A stretch of DNA of 15,554 bases from Methanoregula sp. UBA247 (GTDB taxonomy: Archaea > Halobacteriota > Methanomicrobia > Methanomicrobiales > Methanospirillaceae), in contig DADR01000002.1 of NCBI GenBank assembly GCA_002495055.1, positions 1-15,554 on the forward strand, written 5' to 3'. Positions 1 through 7,705 of this stretch are shown here, in pieces. How positions within the stretch are numbered: position 1 is the stretch's first letter; every line of letters starts with the position of its first letter. Below the pieces are notes generated by a model, which saw nothing but the letters and a program-made list of their open reading frames with translations, did no database searches and was not told the DNA's origin. A program made the position numbers and the translations under genes.

Positions 1-771
1 TTCACCGGCACCGGCAACTCGCTTGCTGCTGCAAAGAAGATCGCCGCATCCCTCGGGGACTGCGAGCTGGTGCCGATTGCATCACTGCAAAAGACGAACG
101 GGAATATCATCCCGCCGGCAGAACGGGTCGGCATCGTGTGTCCGGTCTATTTTTCCGGTCTCCCGGCAATGGTGGCAACGTTTGCAGGACGTATGGATCC
201 TGCAGCAGTAAAATATGTATTTGCTGTTGTCACCAACGGCGGGGGTGGCGGGTCTGCCGCGCTCCGACAGATCGACAGCATTCTCCGGAAGCGGCAGGGA
301 CGGCGACTTGATGCAGGGTTTGCCGTCACCATGCCCGGCAATTATATCCTCATGTACAGTTCCCCCGCAGGAAAAGAACAGGAGGAGATCCTCTCAAAGG
401 CAGACATAGAGATCGCAAAAATAACGGGACCGGTAATCCGGTGTGAGAGACGCGATCTGCCCTCTTCGTTTGTTACCCGTGTGCTGTATACCCTGATCTA
501 CCCGTGGTTCACGTCCCATGTACATACCGATGACAAAAAATTCACTGTCGATGACAAGTGCACATCCTGCGGGATATGTGAGGCTATCTGCCCGGCAAAA
601 AATATCGAGCTGGTGGAAGGAAAGCCGGTCTGGAAGCATACCTGCGAGCTCTGCTGCGGGTGCATCCATAACTGCCCGGTGCAGGCCATCCAGGCTGGAT
701 CCAAAACAGAAAAACGGCTACGGTACCGGAACCCATCCGTAACACTCGCAGAACTAAAAAGGATATTGTGA
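1..771 (+). CDS. EFR1-type flavodoxin/ferredoxin fusion protein (5' truncated by window edge)
   Basis: Electron carrier with an N-terminal flavodoxin-like FMN domain and a C-terminal ferredoxin carrying two [4Fe-4S] clusters. The reading frame is already open at base 1 and begins FTGTGNS, the flavodoxin phosphate-binding loop, so only about the first 8-10 residues are missing; 256 residues are visible. Cysteines in the visible numbering are C187/190/193/197 (CX2CX2CX3CP) and C215/218/221/225 (CX2CX2CX3CP), the classic two-cluster arrangement. C219 is an extra cysteine inside the second motif. A full-length paralog lies at 6259-7053, with near-identical DNA over the FMN loop. The next gene follows after 9 bases. 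The protein is probably cytosolic, passing electrons between flavin or NAD(P)H enzymes and Fe-S partners; the partner is not visible. The family call is firm and the physiological role is inferred. Confidence 0.9.
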   Translation, partial: FTGTGNSLAAAKKIAASLGDCELVPIASLQKTNGNIIPPAERVGIVCPVYFSGLPAMVATFAGRMDPAAVKYVFAVVTNGGGGGSAALRQIDSILRKRQGRRLDAGFAVTMPGNYILMYSSPAGKEQEEILSKADIEIAKITGPVIRCERRDLPSSFVTRVLYTLIYPWFTSHVHTDDKKFTVDDKCTSCGICEAICPAKNIELVEGKPVWKHTCELCCGCIHNCPVQAIQAGSKTEKRLRYRNPSVTLAELKRIL

Positions 772-780
772 ATAGATTTT

Positions 781-1758
781 ATGAAAGCAATTGTATTCAC
801 GAGATACGGCCCTTCCGATATTCTTAAACTAAAAGAGGTTCCAAAGCCGACCCCGGGTGATGATGAAGTACTGGTAAAAGTCTATGCCACCGCTGTCACA
901 TTCAGCAACCTGGCTCTCGTGAGCGGCAAGCCGTTCGTAGCCCGCCTTTCGGGCTTAGGGCTTTTAAAACCAAAAACCAGGATACCCGGAAGTGACATCG
1001 CGGGTCAAATTGAAGCAGTCGGTAGGAACGTTAAGAAATTTGTACCGGGTGATGAGGTATTCGGGGATTTATCCGGGTGTGGCAGGGGCGGTCTTGCCGA
1101 ATATGTCTGTGCTCCTGAACATGCACTTGCTCAAAAACCGGCCAATATCTCGTTTGAAGAAGCAGCGGCTGTACCTGAAGCAGCACTTGTTGCCCTGCAG
1201 GCCCTCCGCGATACCGGACAGATCCGGAAGGGGCAGAAGGTTCTGATATATGGAGCGTCCGGTGGCATCGGTACTTTTGCCGTGCAGATTGCCCGGTACT
1301 TCAGGGCTGAAGTGACCGGTGTGTGCAGCGCGAGAAATGTGGAGATGGTGCGTTCGCTTGGCGCAGACCATGTCGTTGATTATACAAAAGAAGATTTCAC
1401 AAAAACCGGGCAGCGGTATGACCTGATCCTTGCTACTGCAGGGTATCGTTCGATCTTCGATTACCGGCGTGTACTGAGTCCCCGGGGGATCTATGTCGCG
1501 ACCGGAGGTGCCATGGCCCAGATTTTCCAGGGGATCCTCCTCGGATCCCTGCTCTCGACAGGGGGAAAGAAAATGGGCAGTATGCTCGTGGAACCAAACA
1601 AGGATCTGGGCTTCATGAAAGAGCTCATCGAAGCCGGCAGGGTAAAACCCGTTCTCGATCGGTGTTACCCGTTCCATGAGACCGCTGAAGCGTTCCGGTA
1701 CTATGGTAAGGGACACGCCCGGGGAAAAGTGGTCATAACGGTGGTCGAACACTCATGA
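781..1758 (+). CDS. Zinc-free MDR-family NAD(P)-dependent oxidoreductase (quinone oxidoreductase-like)
   Basis: A 325-residue medium-chain dehydrogenase/reductase that probably reduces a quinone, enal or similar electrophile with NAD(P)H. The N-terminus MKAIVFTRYGP and a GroES-like half are followed by a Rossmann fold with the nucleotide loop GASGGIG at residues 158-164. The C-terminal segment ETAEAFRYYGKGHARGKVVI is typical of the family. No catalytic or structural zinc cysteine set is visible, which points to the quinone oxidoreductase side rather than true alcohol dehydrogenases. Length is normal for the family. It starts 9 bases after the EFR1 gene. Its TGA stop overlaps the ATG of an MDR remnant in an ATGA, implying translational coupling. 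Substrate unknown. Confidence 0.9.
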   Translation: MKAIVFTRYGPSDILKLKEVPKPTPGDDEVLVKVYATAVTFSNLALVSGKPFVARLSGLGLLKPKTRIPGSDIAGQIEAVGRNVKKFVPGDEVFGDLSGCGRGGLAEYVCAPEHALAQKPANISFEEAAAVPEAALVALQALRDTGQIRKGQKVLIYGASGGIGTFAVQIARYFRAEVTGVCSARNVEMVRSLGADHVVDYTKEDFTKTGQRYDLILATAGYRSIFDYRRVLSPRGIYVATGGAMAQIFQGILLGSLLSTGGKKMGSMLVEPNKDLGFMKELIEAGRVKPVLDRCYPFHETAEAFRYYGKGHARGKVVITVVEHS

Positions 1759-1880
1759 AAGCGATTGTGTACGAAAGATATGGACTGCCGGAGCAGGTTG
1801 CCGAGGCTCACCGGTATGTCGACACAGGACACAAGAAAGAAAACGTTGTGATCACTGTTGGACAGGATGAAAAGGAATAG
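1755..1880 (+). pseudogene. 41-residue in-frame remnant of a second MDR dehydrogenase gene
   Basis: This short frame encodes a protein that starts MKAIVYERYGLPEQ and ends with VAEAHRYVDTGHKKENVVIT plus a short tail. The first part matches the extreme N-terminus of MDR enzymes and the rest matches their extreme C-terminus, both visible by comparison with the intact MDR gene just upstream. Roughly 280 internal codons appear to have been lost in frame. The remnant keeps a start overlapping the upstream stop (ATGA) and a stop sharing one base with the GTG start of the downstream flavodoxin (TAGTG). It may therefore persist only as a translational-coupling bridge, or may be a fresh deletion. It cannot bind nucleotide, because the whole Rossmann fold is missing. 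It is too short for most gene callers. Confidence 0.8.
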
Positions 1881-2410
1881 TGAAAAAAATGGAAAAGAAT
1901 GCAAATGATCTTAAAGAATCGCCGAACGTGAAATCACTCGTGGTCGTGTTCTCGTACCACCACAGGAATACCGAGAAGATCGCGAACGCCTGCGCAAAAG
2001 TGCTTCATGCTGAAGTAAAAACCCCGCAGCAGGTTAAGCCCGAAGAGATCGCAGAGTACGACCTGGTAGGCTTCGGTTCGGGGATTTACAGTGCGACATT
2101 CGATGCATCCGTGCTTGACCTTGCCGACCGGCTGCCCATCGCTGCGGGAAAGAAAACCTTTCTCTTCTCAACTTTTGGAGCCCCGGCCGTTTTTGCGGGC
2201 GGTGATTTTGTCAAGAACAACCACTCGCAGATCCGGGAGAAACTACAGGCGAAAGGGTACACGGTTATGGGGGAATTCGGGTGTGCGGGGTGGAACACGA
2301 ACAGTTTCCTGAAGTATTTCGGGGGGCTGAACAAAGATCGGCCAAATGCCGAAGACCTCAGGAATGCGGAAGCGTTTGCCCGGAATATGGTCGAGAAAGC
2401 CCGCAAATAA
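1880..2410 (+). CDS. Flavodoxin family protein
   Basis: A 176-residue single-domain flavodoxin, a soluble FMN electron carrier. The first strand and phosphate loop read VVVFSYHHRNTEKIAN, where HHRNT replaces the usual TGNT; this variant loop is known in a subset of flavodoxins. SGIYSATFD and FSTFGAP fit the later FMN-contact loops. GTG at 1880 was chosen as start because it shares a base with the TAG stop of the preceding remnant and has AAGGA upstream; ATG at 1889 is the alternative and loses three residues. It sits between the MDR oxidoreductase and the methyltransferases, so it could take electrons from NAD(P)H enzymes of the cluster. Partners are inferred only. Confidence 0.85.
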   Translation: MKKMEKNANDLKESPNVKSLVVVFSYHHRNTEKIANACAKVLHAEVKTPQQVKPEEIAEYDLVGFGSGIYSATFDASVLDLADRLPIAAGKKTFLFSTFGAPAVFAGGDFVKNNHSQIREKLQAKGYTVMGEFGCAGWNTNSFLKYFGGLNKDRPNAEDLRNAEAFARNMVEKARK

Positions 2411-2464
2411 GGGGTAAACCGTGGTTAAGAGAGTAATCAATTCCAGCAATCGGGAAGAATAAAA

Positions 2465-3229
2465 ATGACAGACCAGACAAAAGATGTGTCATTCGTTAAA
2501 TCCGTAAAAGAATTCTGGCATGCACTGCTCCTCGTAGTACCTATTACACTCGGGTGGATCTGGTTTTTATTCAGGAATGTAAACCTGCCAAAGGAGAAAA
2601 AAGCCGAACTGTTCTGGGACATGAACGCAAAAAACATGGACACATTCGCAGAGAACGAGGGTCTCAAAAAGTTCGAAGCCGACAGGAATGAAAAACTGGA
2701 AAAATACCTCCCGGGCAGTGACCGTGTTCTTGATTACGGGTGCGGGACAGGCACGCTCTCCCTCAGGCTCGCCGGCAGGGTAAAAGAGATCCATGGCATC
2801 GATTTTGCAGCCGGTATGATCAAGGCAGCGCAAAAGAAAGCAGCGGAGAGCGGGGTTGATAATGCCCGTTTCATGCAGGCAACCATCTTTGACGAGCGGC
2901 TGGAGAAGAGATCCTATGATGCGGTTCTTGCCTGGGGTATCCTGCACCTGGTCGACGACCGGAATCTGGTGATGAAGCGGATAAACGAATTACTGAAACC
3001 GGGAGGACTGCTCGTCTCCGCAACAGAATGCATGGGAGAGAAAAAGACCCCGATCACGTCCCTGTTATCCTTCCTGATGAAGATTGGTATCTTTCCCATT
3101 TCGTTAAAGTACTTTACCGTTGCAGAACTGGAAGAATCCATTACCGGTGCAGGTTTTCAGATAGTCAAAAAAGAGATCATGGGAGATAACCCGGTCTCCT
3201 GTTTCATAGCAGCAAAGAAGATGAATTGA
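2465..3229 (+). CDS. Membrane-anchored class I SAM-dependent methyltransferase
   Basis: A 254-residue protein with a hydrophobic helix at about residues 17-38 (ending GWIWFLFRN) followed by a class I methyltransferase fold. SAM-binding motif I is VLDYGCGTG at residues 88-96; the acidic strand-2 end is HGIDF, and the post-I region ends in LLKPGGLLVSATECMGEK. The downstream paralog at 3952 shares motif I, the LLKPGG motif, CMGEK and the C-terminal FIAAKK/FIIAKK ending. That paralog lacks the roughly 45-residue N-terminal anchor, so the anchor is a specific addition here. A 54-base gap precedes it, the largest inside this part of the cluster, and only a weak ribosome site is visible. A membrane-bound or membrane-delivered substrate such as a lipid or quinone-like molecule is plausible but unproven. 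Confidence 0.85.
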   Translation: MTDQTKDVSFVKSVKEFWHALLLVVPITLGWIWFLFRNVNLPKEKKAELFWDMNAKNMDTFAENEGLKKFEADRNEKLEKYLPGSDRVLDYGCGTGTLSLRLAGRVKEIHGIDFAAGMIKAAQKKAAESGVDNARFMQATIFDERLEKRSYDAVLAWGILHLVDDRNLVMKRINELLKPGGLLVSATECMGEKKTPITSLLSFLMKIGIFPISLKYFTVAELEESITGAGFQIVKKEIMGDNPVSCFIAAKKMN

Positions 3230-3230
3230 G

Positions 3231-3959
3231 ATGACAGACCCAATCGCAGATACATCACAAAGCAGAACTGCAGGAATCGCAGGGTTCGCCTTTCTGTTTA
3301 TCCTGATCGGCTATTCCATCACCTGGATTTTTGTATACTCCCGGCTTATTACAGCAGGAAATGTCACCGCTACAGCCAGCAACATTATGGCCGATCAGGT
3401 GCTGTTTCGTATCGGTATAGCAAGCGACCTGATGATAGCTGTCAGTGGGATAGTCCTGACGGTGGCTCTTTATATCATTCTCAAACCGGTAAACAGGAAC
3501 CTTGCTTTGTTTGCACTCTGCCTGAAAATGGCAGATGCCGTTCTTGCAGCCGTCACGGTATCCTTGAGTTTTCTTGCTTTACAGATGATAACCGGAGAAT
3601 CTTATCTGACAGCAGGAAACCCAGAACAGGTACAGGAACTTATAGGACTCTTTCTCGGCCTCCATGCTGCTGCATCAACTATCCCCATGGTATTCACGAG
3701 CCTGGGATTTATTGTCTTTTTCTATCTGTTTCTCAGGTCGAAGTACATTCCCGGACTATTGGCCGGTTTTGGAATTTTTTCATATGCACTCCTGCTCTTC
3801 TCCTCTTTTGTAACGATTTTTGGTGCAAAACCTGCAATGGCTCTGCTGGGTAATTTTGATATCATCTGTTTTGCACCGAGCTGTCTTTTTGAACTGATAA
3901 TCGGTTTATGGCTTTTGTTGAAAGGATTAGACGTCCGGCAGGGAGTAAAAAATGAATAA
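3231..3959 (+). CDS. DUF4386-like polytopic membrane protein
   Basis: A 242-residue integral membrane protein with about six hydrophobic helices, roughly residues 15-38, 58-82, 88-115, 140-165, 172-198 and 208-234. The opening RTAGIAGFAFLFILIGYSI, the central helices and the overall length resemble the DUF4386 family, whose biochemical role is unknown. It starts one base after the first methyltransferase and its end overlaps the second methyltransferase by 8 bases, so it is embedded between the two enzymes. That placement suggests it works at the membrane together with them, perhaps as scaffold or substrate handler. No catalytic motif is recognisable. Confidence 0.75.
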   Translation: MTDPIADTSQSRTAGIAGFAFLFILIGYSITWIFVYSRLITAGNVTATASNIMADQVLFRIGIASDLMIAVSGIVLTVALYIILKPVNRNLALFALCLKMADAVLAAVTVSLSFLALQMITGESYLTAGNPEQVQELIGLFLGLHAAASTIPMVFTSLGFIVFFYLFLRSKYIPGLLAGFGIFSYALLLFSSFVTIFGAKPAMALLGNFDIICFAPSCLFELIIGLWLLLKGLDVRQGVKNE

Positions 3960-4689
3960 CGCAGAAAAGTTCTGGGACCGGTTATCCCATAAGATTGACA
4001 AGCGGTCAAAAAATTTTGAACAGACATATATCAGGACTCTGGAACTCACGAAAAAATACCTCAATGCCCGTGACATCGTTCTGGATTGCGGATGTGCGAC
4101 AGGAATATTTGCCTTTGAAATTGCCAAAGATGTGAAACAGGTTCATGGTATTGACATATCATCCAGGATGATCGAAGCTGCACAAAGAAAAGTTATGGAG
4201 CGCAAAACCGGAAATATCGAGTTTACCCGGGCAACAATCTTTGATGAGAGATATTCAGGAGAATCATGTGACGTGGTCCTGGCGTTCAATCTCCTGCATT
4301 TCCTTGATGATACACCAAAGGCTATGCAAAGGATCCACAAATTATTGAAACCGGGAGGACTTTTTATCTCAACAACTGCCTGCATGGGAGAGAAGGCATT
4401 CGTGAACCGTTTCCTGTCTCTCCTCCTGTTCCTTCCCATGAAAACAGGTTTTTTTCCCTCAATGAAATTTTTTGGAATCTCTGAACTGGAAGGTTTTGTA
4501 AGGAATGGAAGTTTTCGGGTTGTTGAAACGGAGAGCCTGACTCATAATCCCACGAATTATTTTATTATAGCGAAAAAGTTGCCGGGAACACAACAGATTA
4601 TTTCTCCGGACCCAACCGTCGATATGAACATCCAGCGGGAGGAGAAAGCCCGCACAATCAATCCCTGTATCCAGAAGGAAAAACAATGA
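3952..4689 (+). CDS. Soluble class I SAM-dependent methyltransferase, paralog of the gene at 2465
   Basis: A 245-residue methyltransferase with motif I VLDCGCATG at residues 43-51, the acidic strand-2 motif HGIDIS and the shared LLKPGG...CMGEK block. In motif I the third glycine of the usual GxGxG is alanine (CGCATG), a tolerated change. It has no N-terminal membrane helix. It carries a charged C-terminal tail of about 33 residues (after FIIAKKL) that the paralog lacks. The start ATG lies inside the last codons of the DUF4386-like gene (8-base overlap), and its TGA overlaps the next ATG as ATGA. It is probably a duplicate specialised for a second step or a different position on the same substrate; that is inference. 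Confidence 0.85.
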   Translation: MNNAEKFWDRLSHKIDKRSKNFEQTYIRTLELTKKYLNARDIVLDCGCATGIFAFEIAKDVKQVHGIDISSRMIEAAQRKVMERKTGNIEFTRATIFDERYSGESCDVVLAFNLLHFLDDTPKAMQRIHKLLKPGGLFISTTACMGEKAFVNRFLSLLLFLPMKTGFFPSMKFFGISELEGFVRNGSFRVVETESLTHNPTNYFIIAKKLPGTQQIISPDPTVDMNIQREEKARTINPCIQKEKQ

Positions 4690-5447
4690 CAGAACCACAA
4701 GAACCCCAAAGATCCGTATCGTCACGCCAGAACATCCGAAAATGGCTCCTTGTCATTTCCTTCCTCCTCATTCCCGTAACGATCTTCTACATTTCCCCTG
4801 TAATCATCATGATGGGAGCAGCAGAAGGCATTGTAACGGGCGGCATTCTGCTTTTCATCCTGATCTTCTTCCTCTCCCTCTTTGTTGCACGGCTCTGGTG
4901 CGGATGGCTCTGCCCGATGGGTGCATGTCAGGAGATCGGTTCACCGGTCATGAAGCATACCGTAGCGGATGGCTGGCGCAACTGGATCAAGTACGGCGTC
5001 ATGGCGCTCTGGATTATCGTGATTGCGTACTCCTTTTATGGTGCCGGGGGGATCCATGCTGTTGATCCCTTCTATGGCACGGTAAACGGCATCTCGATAT
5101 CGTCGCTGGATATCCTGATGATAGTGGTGATTATCTTTTCGGGCATCTTTGCCATCGCGTACTTCACCGGCAGACGCGGTTTCTGCCATATTCTCTGCCC
5201 GCAGGCTGGCATCATGGTTGCGGGAAGGAAGATCCGGAACATTTTCGGCTGGCCGGCCCTTCAGCTGAATGCCGATGCTGCCCTCTGCATTGACTGTAAA
5301 AAATGCTCGAAGGAATGCCCGATGGGACTTGACGTGAATGGTATGGTCCGGAAAGGAGAGATGGAAAAAGCCGACTGCATCCTCTGCGCCAGCTGTGCCG
5401 ATACCTGTCCGAAGGGTGCGATCACGTATGCATGGAGAAACAAATGA
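4686..5447 (+). CDS. NapH/NosR-like membrane 4Fe-4S protein
   Basis: A 253-residue membrane iron-sulfur protein. Four hydrophobic helices lie at about residues 20-43, 50-71, 105-125 and 145-163. Two CX3CP motifs typical of NapH/NosR-type quinol-oxidising proteins are present: C72/C76 in WCGWLCPMGA and C167/C171 in CHILCPQAG. The C-terminal ferredoxin domain has C201/204/207/211 and C231/234/237/241, enough for two [4Fe-4S] clusters. In characterised relatives this arrangement moves electrons between the membrane quinol pool and soluble or periplasmic carriers. Here it would link the membrane with the flavodoxin and EFR1 carriers encoded around it, and methanogens might use methanophenazine instead of quinone. 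Start overlaps the upstream stop (ATGA). Confidence 0.87.
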   Translation: MTEPQEPQRSVSSRQNIRKWLLVISFLLIPVTIFYISPVIIMMGAAEGIVTGGILLFILIFFLSLFVARLWCGWLCPMGACQEIGSPVMKHTVADGWRNWIKYGVMALWIIVIAYSFYGAGGIHAVDPFYGTVNGISISSLDILMIVVIIFSGIFAIAYFTGRRGFCHILCPQAGIMVAGRKIRNIFGWPALQLNADAALCIDCKKCSKECPMGLDVNGMVRKGEMEKADCILCASCADTCPKGAITYAWRNK

Positions 5448-6262
5448 AAACAGAACCGATGAAAAAAATCCTTGTTATCATGGGCAGTCCCCGGAAGGGG
5501 AACACGTTCCGGGCATGTGAAGATCTCCGTGAATTGATGCAGCAGGATATTCCGGTGGAATTTGAATACCTCTGGCTGAAGGATGCTCACCTGCTGCCCT
5601 GCAAAGGATGTTACATCTGTATCCCCCGCGGGGAGGAAAAATGCCCCAACCGCGATGATGCTCCTGCTATTGAAGAGAAGATGCGGCAAGCGGACGGGGT
5701 GATCTTTGCATCGCCGGTCTATGGCATGAACGTGACCGGGCAGATGAAGACTTTTGTTGACCGGCTCTCATACATCTTCCACCGGCCGCGTTTCTTTGAT
5801 AAAAAAGCACTCCTGCTCTCGACCGCAGGTGGAATCGGGAACCGGGAAGTCCTCGGGTACCTGGACACCGTTGCAGGAGTATGGGGATTTGAGGTAGCAG
5901 GAAAGGCCGGTCTCCTCATCCCGCCCGGCTCCACAATTGCCCCTTTCCGCGTCACGAAAAACCAGAATGTGCTGAAACAGGCTGCACAGGATTTTTCTGC
6001 TGCGTTGTCACGGGAAACTACAAAAAGCCCGGGACTCATGAAGGTTATCATTTTCCATGCACAACGGGCAGCGTTCTCTCAGATGGAGAAAGAGTCGCCG
6101 TGCGATTACCAGTACTGGAAAACACAGGGATGGCTTTCTCCAGATGCCCGGTATTACGTGGACGTACCCGTCAACCCGCTGTACGGAACAATCGGGAGAA
6201 TTTTCGAATGGATACAGGTACGGAATATCAGGAAAGATTTGCAGGGGACCGGGAAACCATGA
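5444..6262 (+). CDS. Isf-type iron-sulfur flavoprotein (NADPH-dependent FMN reductase fold)
   Basis: A 272-residue flavoprotein. Residues 14-21 read GSPRKGNT, the FMN phosphate loop of the NADPH-dependent FMN reductase/flavodoxin-like fold, and ASPVYGMNVTGQMKTFVDR is the second flavin-contact block. Between them lies the compact cysteine motif C53-X2-C56-X2-C59-X7-C67. This matches the [4Fe-4S] motif CX2CX2CX4-7C described for the Isf iron-sulfur flavoprotein of methanogens, which accepts electrons from ferredoxin and can reduce oxygen species. ATG 5444 was chosen because it overlaps the upstream stop as ATGA; ATG 5432 and ATG 5459 are in frame. Its own TGA overlaps the next ATG in the same way. 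The roughly 80-residue C-terminal extension after the flavin fold is longer than in classical Isf. Confidence 0.87.
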   Translation: MKTEPMKKILVIMGSPRKGNTFRACEDLRELMQQDIPVEFEYLWLKDAHLLPCKGCYICIPRGEEKCPNRDDAPAIEEKMRQADGVIFASPVYGMNVTGQMKTFVDRLSYIFHRPRFFDKKALLLSTAGGIGNREVLGYLDTVAGVWGFEVAGKAGLLIPPGSTIAPFRVTKNQNVLKQAAQDFSAALSRETTKSPGLMKVIIFHAQRAAFSQMEKESPCDYQYWKTQGWLSPDARYYVDVPVNPLYGTIGRIFEWIQVRNIRKDLQGTGKP

Positions 6263-7053
6263 AAACAGCGATATATTATTTCACCGGCACCGGCAACACG
6301 CTTGCTGTTGCCCGTGACCTTGCTACTGAACTGGGCGACACAGAACTCATCCCTATACCGCGGGTGATACATCAGCCGGAGATTGTTGCAGATGCAGATG
6401 CAGTGGGTATTGCTTTCCCGGTCTATTTTTGGAATATGCCTGCAATTGTCCGGCAGCTCGTGCAGAATCTCCGGTTCAATGGTAACCCGTACATCTTCGG
6501 CATCGCTACTTGTGGGGAACGGCCCGGGGGAGCACTCTTCAACTTAAAAACGCTCCTCGAAGAAAAAGGGACGACGCTAACTTCCGGGTTTGTCTTTGTC
6601 ATGCCGGAGAACTACATCGGCCCCATAGACCTGATGGGGGATGCCCCTCACCGTCAGGAAAAGTATACCTTTGCAAAAAGCCGGATCCCGTCTGTTGGGG
6701 AGGCAATACGTCAGCGGAAGGTATCCGTGCCGGAAGGGTCTGACTCCGTTCTCCTGAAGATCGGGGGGCGTATCGCATGCACCCTTGCCACCTCGCTCTA
6801 TAACACCCCTAGGCGGTTGCATGCAACTGCTGCATGCAATCTCTGCGGGATCTGCGAACACATCTGTCCCACGAAGAATATCTCCGTGAGAGCAGATGCC
6901 GTGCGCTGGGGAAGGAACTGCACCCAGTGTTATGCCTGCATCCACTGGTGCCCGAAAGGGGCAATCGAGATTGGAGGCCGGACCTCTAGGAAACCGCGGT
7001 ACCATCACCCGGATGTGACGCTTGCTGATATGCTGCACCAGAGGGAGGAGTAG
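6259..7053 (+). CDS. EFR1-type flavodoxin/ferredoxin fusion protein (second copy)
   Basis: A 264-residue paralog of the truncated gene at the window start. It begins MKTAIYYFTGTGNT, with the flavodoxin phosphate loop at the expected position. The ATG at 6259 is therefore preferred over longer in-frame starts such as 6100, which would add unrelated residues and overlap the Isf gene heavily. The ferredoxin part has C193/196/199/203 and C221/224/227/231, two [4Fe-4S] sites. In the flavodoxin part, AFPVYFWNMPAIV and FVMPENYIGP correspond to similar blocks in the first copy. It is joined to the Isf gene by ATGA. It is probably a soluble carrier between Isf, the NapH-like protein and the radical SAM enzyme. 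Sequence divergence from copy 1 indicates an old duplication. Confidence 0.92.
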   Translation: MKTAIYYFTGTGNTLAVARDLATELGDTELIPIPRVIHQPEIVADADAVGIAFPVYFWNMPAIVRQLVQNLRFNGNPYIFGIATCGERPGGALFNLKTLLEEKGTTLTSGFVFVMPENYIGPIDLMGDAPHRQEKYTFAKSRIPSVGEAIRQRKVSVPEGSDSVLLKIGGRIACTLATSLYNTPRRLHATAACNLCGICEHICPTKNISVRADAVRWGRNCTQCYACIHWCPKGAIEIGGRTSRKPRYHHPDVTLADMLHQREE

Positions 7054-7056
7054 ATC

Positions 7057-7668
7057 ATGGACGGTATCGGCAGCGGACAGAGGATCCTTGACGTGGTCTC
7101 AGACTGGATCATCGCTATCACATCAGCCCGGATGCTCCTTGCATCCCTGATTGGATATCTTATTACGGCCACACTCATCAACGGCCGGCCGTTCGGGGTT
7201 GAACAGTTGAAGGAGATCACCGGGGGAGTCGGGCTCCTTGACATGGAACTGCTGTATACTCCGGACCAGGCTTATGCTCACTTCACGGGAATGGGAGAGG
7301 CCGGGCGTGCGTTTGATCTTACCCATATCGTGCCGCTCGACCTCGTGTTCCCCTTCATGTACACACTCTTCTACGCGGTCACGATCACGTGGCTCCTGCA
7401 CAAGTGGCTGCCCGCACAGAGCCGGTGGCACCGGCTGAATGTCATCCCGCTTGTCGGGGGCATTGCTGATTATCTGGAGAATCTCGGGATCATCACAATG
7501 CTTGTGGCATGGCCATCCCATCTGCCTGATATAGCCCGCTTCACCATGGTTATGGACCTTGTCAAGTTTACGTTCATCCTCCTTGCCATGTTCATCATTA
7601 CCGGGGCGCTGGTCGGCTGGGTGGTGAGTTCTGTGAGGAACCGTTGTTGTACAAGGTCCTCATTATGA
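7057..7668 (+). CDS. Four-helix membrane protein of unknown function
   Basis: A 203-residue integral membrane protein I do not recognise by family. Hydrophobic helices lie at about residues 22-41, 92-114, 129-152 and 171-191. The third segment carries acidic residues within the membrane stretch (GGIADYLENLGI, D138 and E141), unusual enough to suggest a functional site. An aromatic-rich loop (LLYTPDQAYAHFTGMG) separates helices 1 and 2. The C-terminus ends in a cysteine pair (NRCCTR). A clear GGAGG ribosome site just upstream lies in the end of the EFR1 gene, and the gene starts 3 bases after the EFR1 stop. Context places it in the same transcript as the redox proteins. Confidence 0.8.
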   Translation: MDGIGSGQRILDVVSDWIIAITSARMLLASLIGYLITATLINGRPFGVEQLKEITGGVGLLDMELLYTPDQAYAHFTGMGEAGRAFDLTHIVPLDLVFPFMYTLFYAVTITWLLHKWLPAQSRWHRLNVIPLVGGIADYLENLGIITMLVAWPSHLPDIARFTMVMDLVKFTFILLAMFIITGALVGWVVSSVRNRCCTRSSL

Positions 7669-7705
7669 CCGCTGCACGAAGTCGGAGATTAAGGAGATAT
7701 CATCC

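Noticed and set aside
1069..1752. 227-residue minus-strand frame opposite the MDR gene
   Set aside because: No family motif; the + strand MDR frame has clear domain motifs over the same bases.
6100..6258. Longer N-terminus for the second EFR1 gene
   Set aside because: The added residues do not resemble flavodoxin and overlap the Isf gene in another frame; ATG 6259 gives the canonical start and an ATGA overlap.
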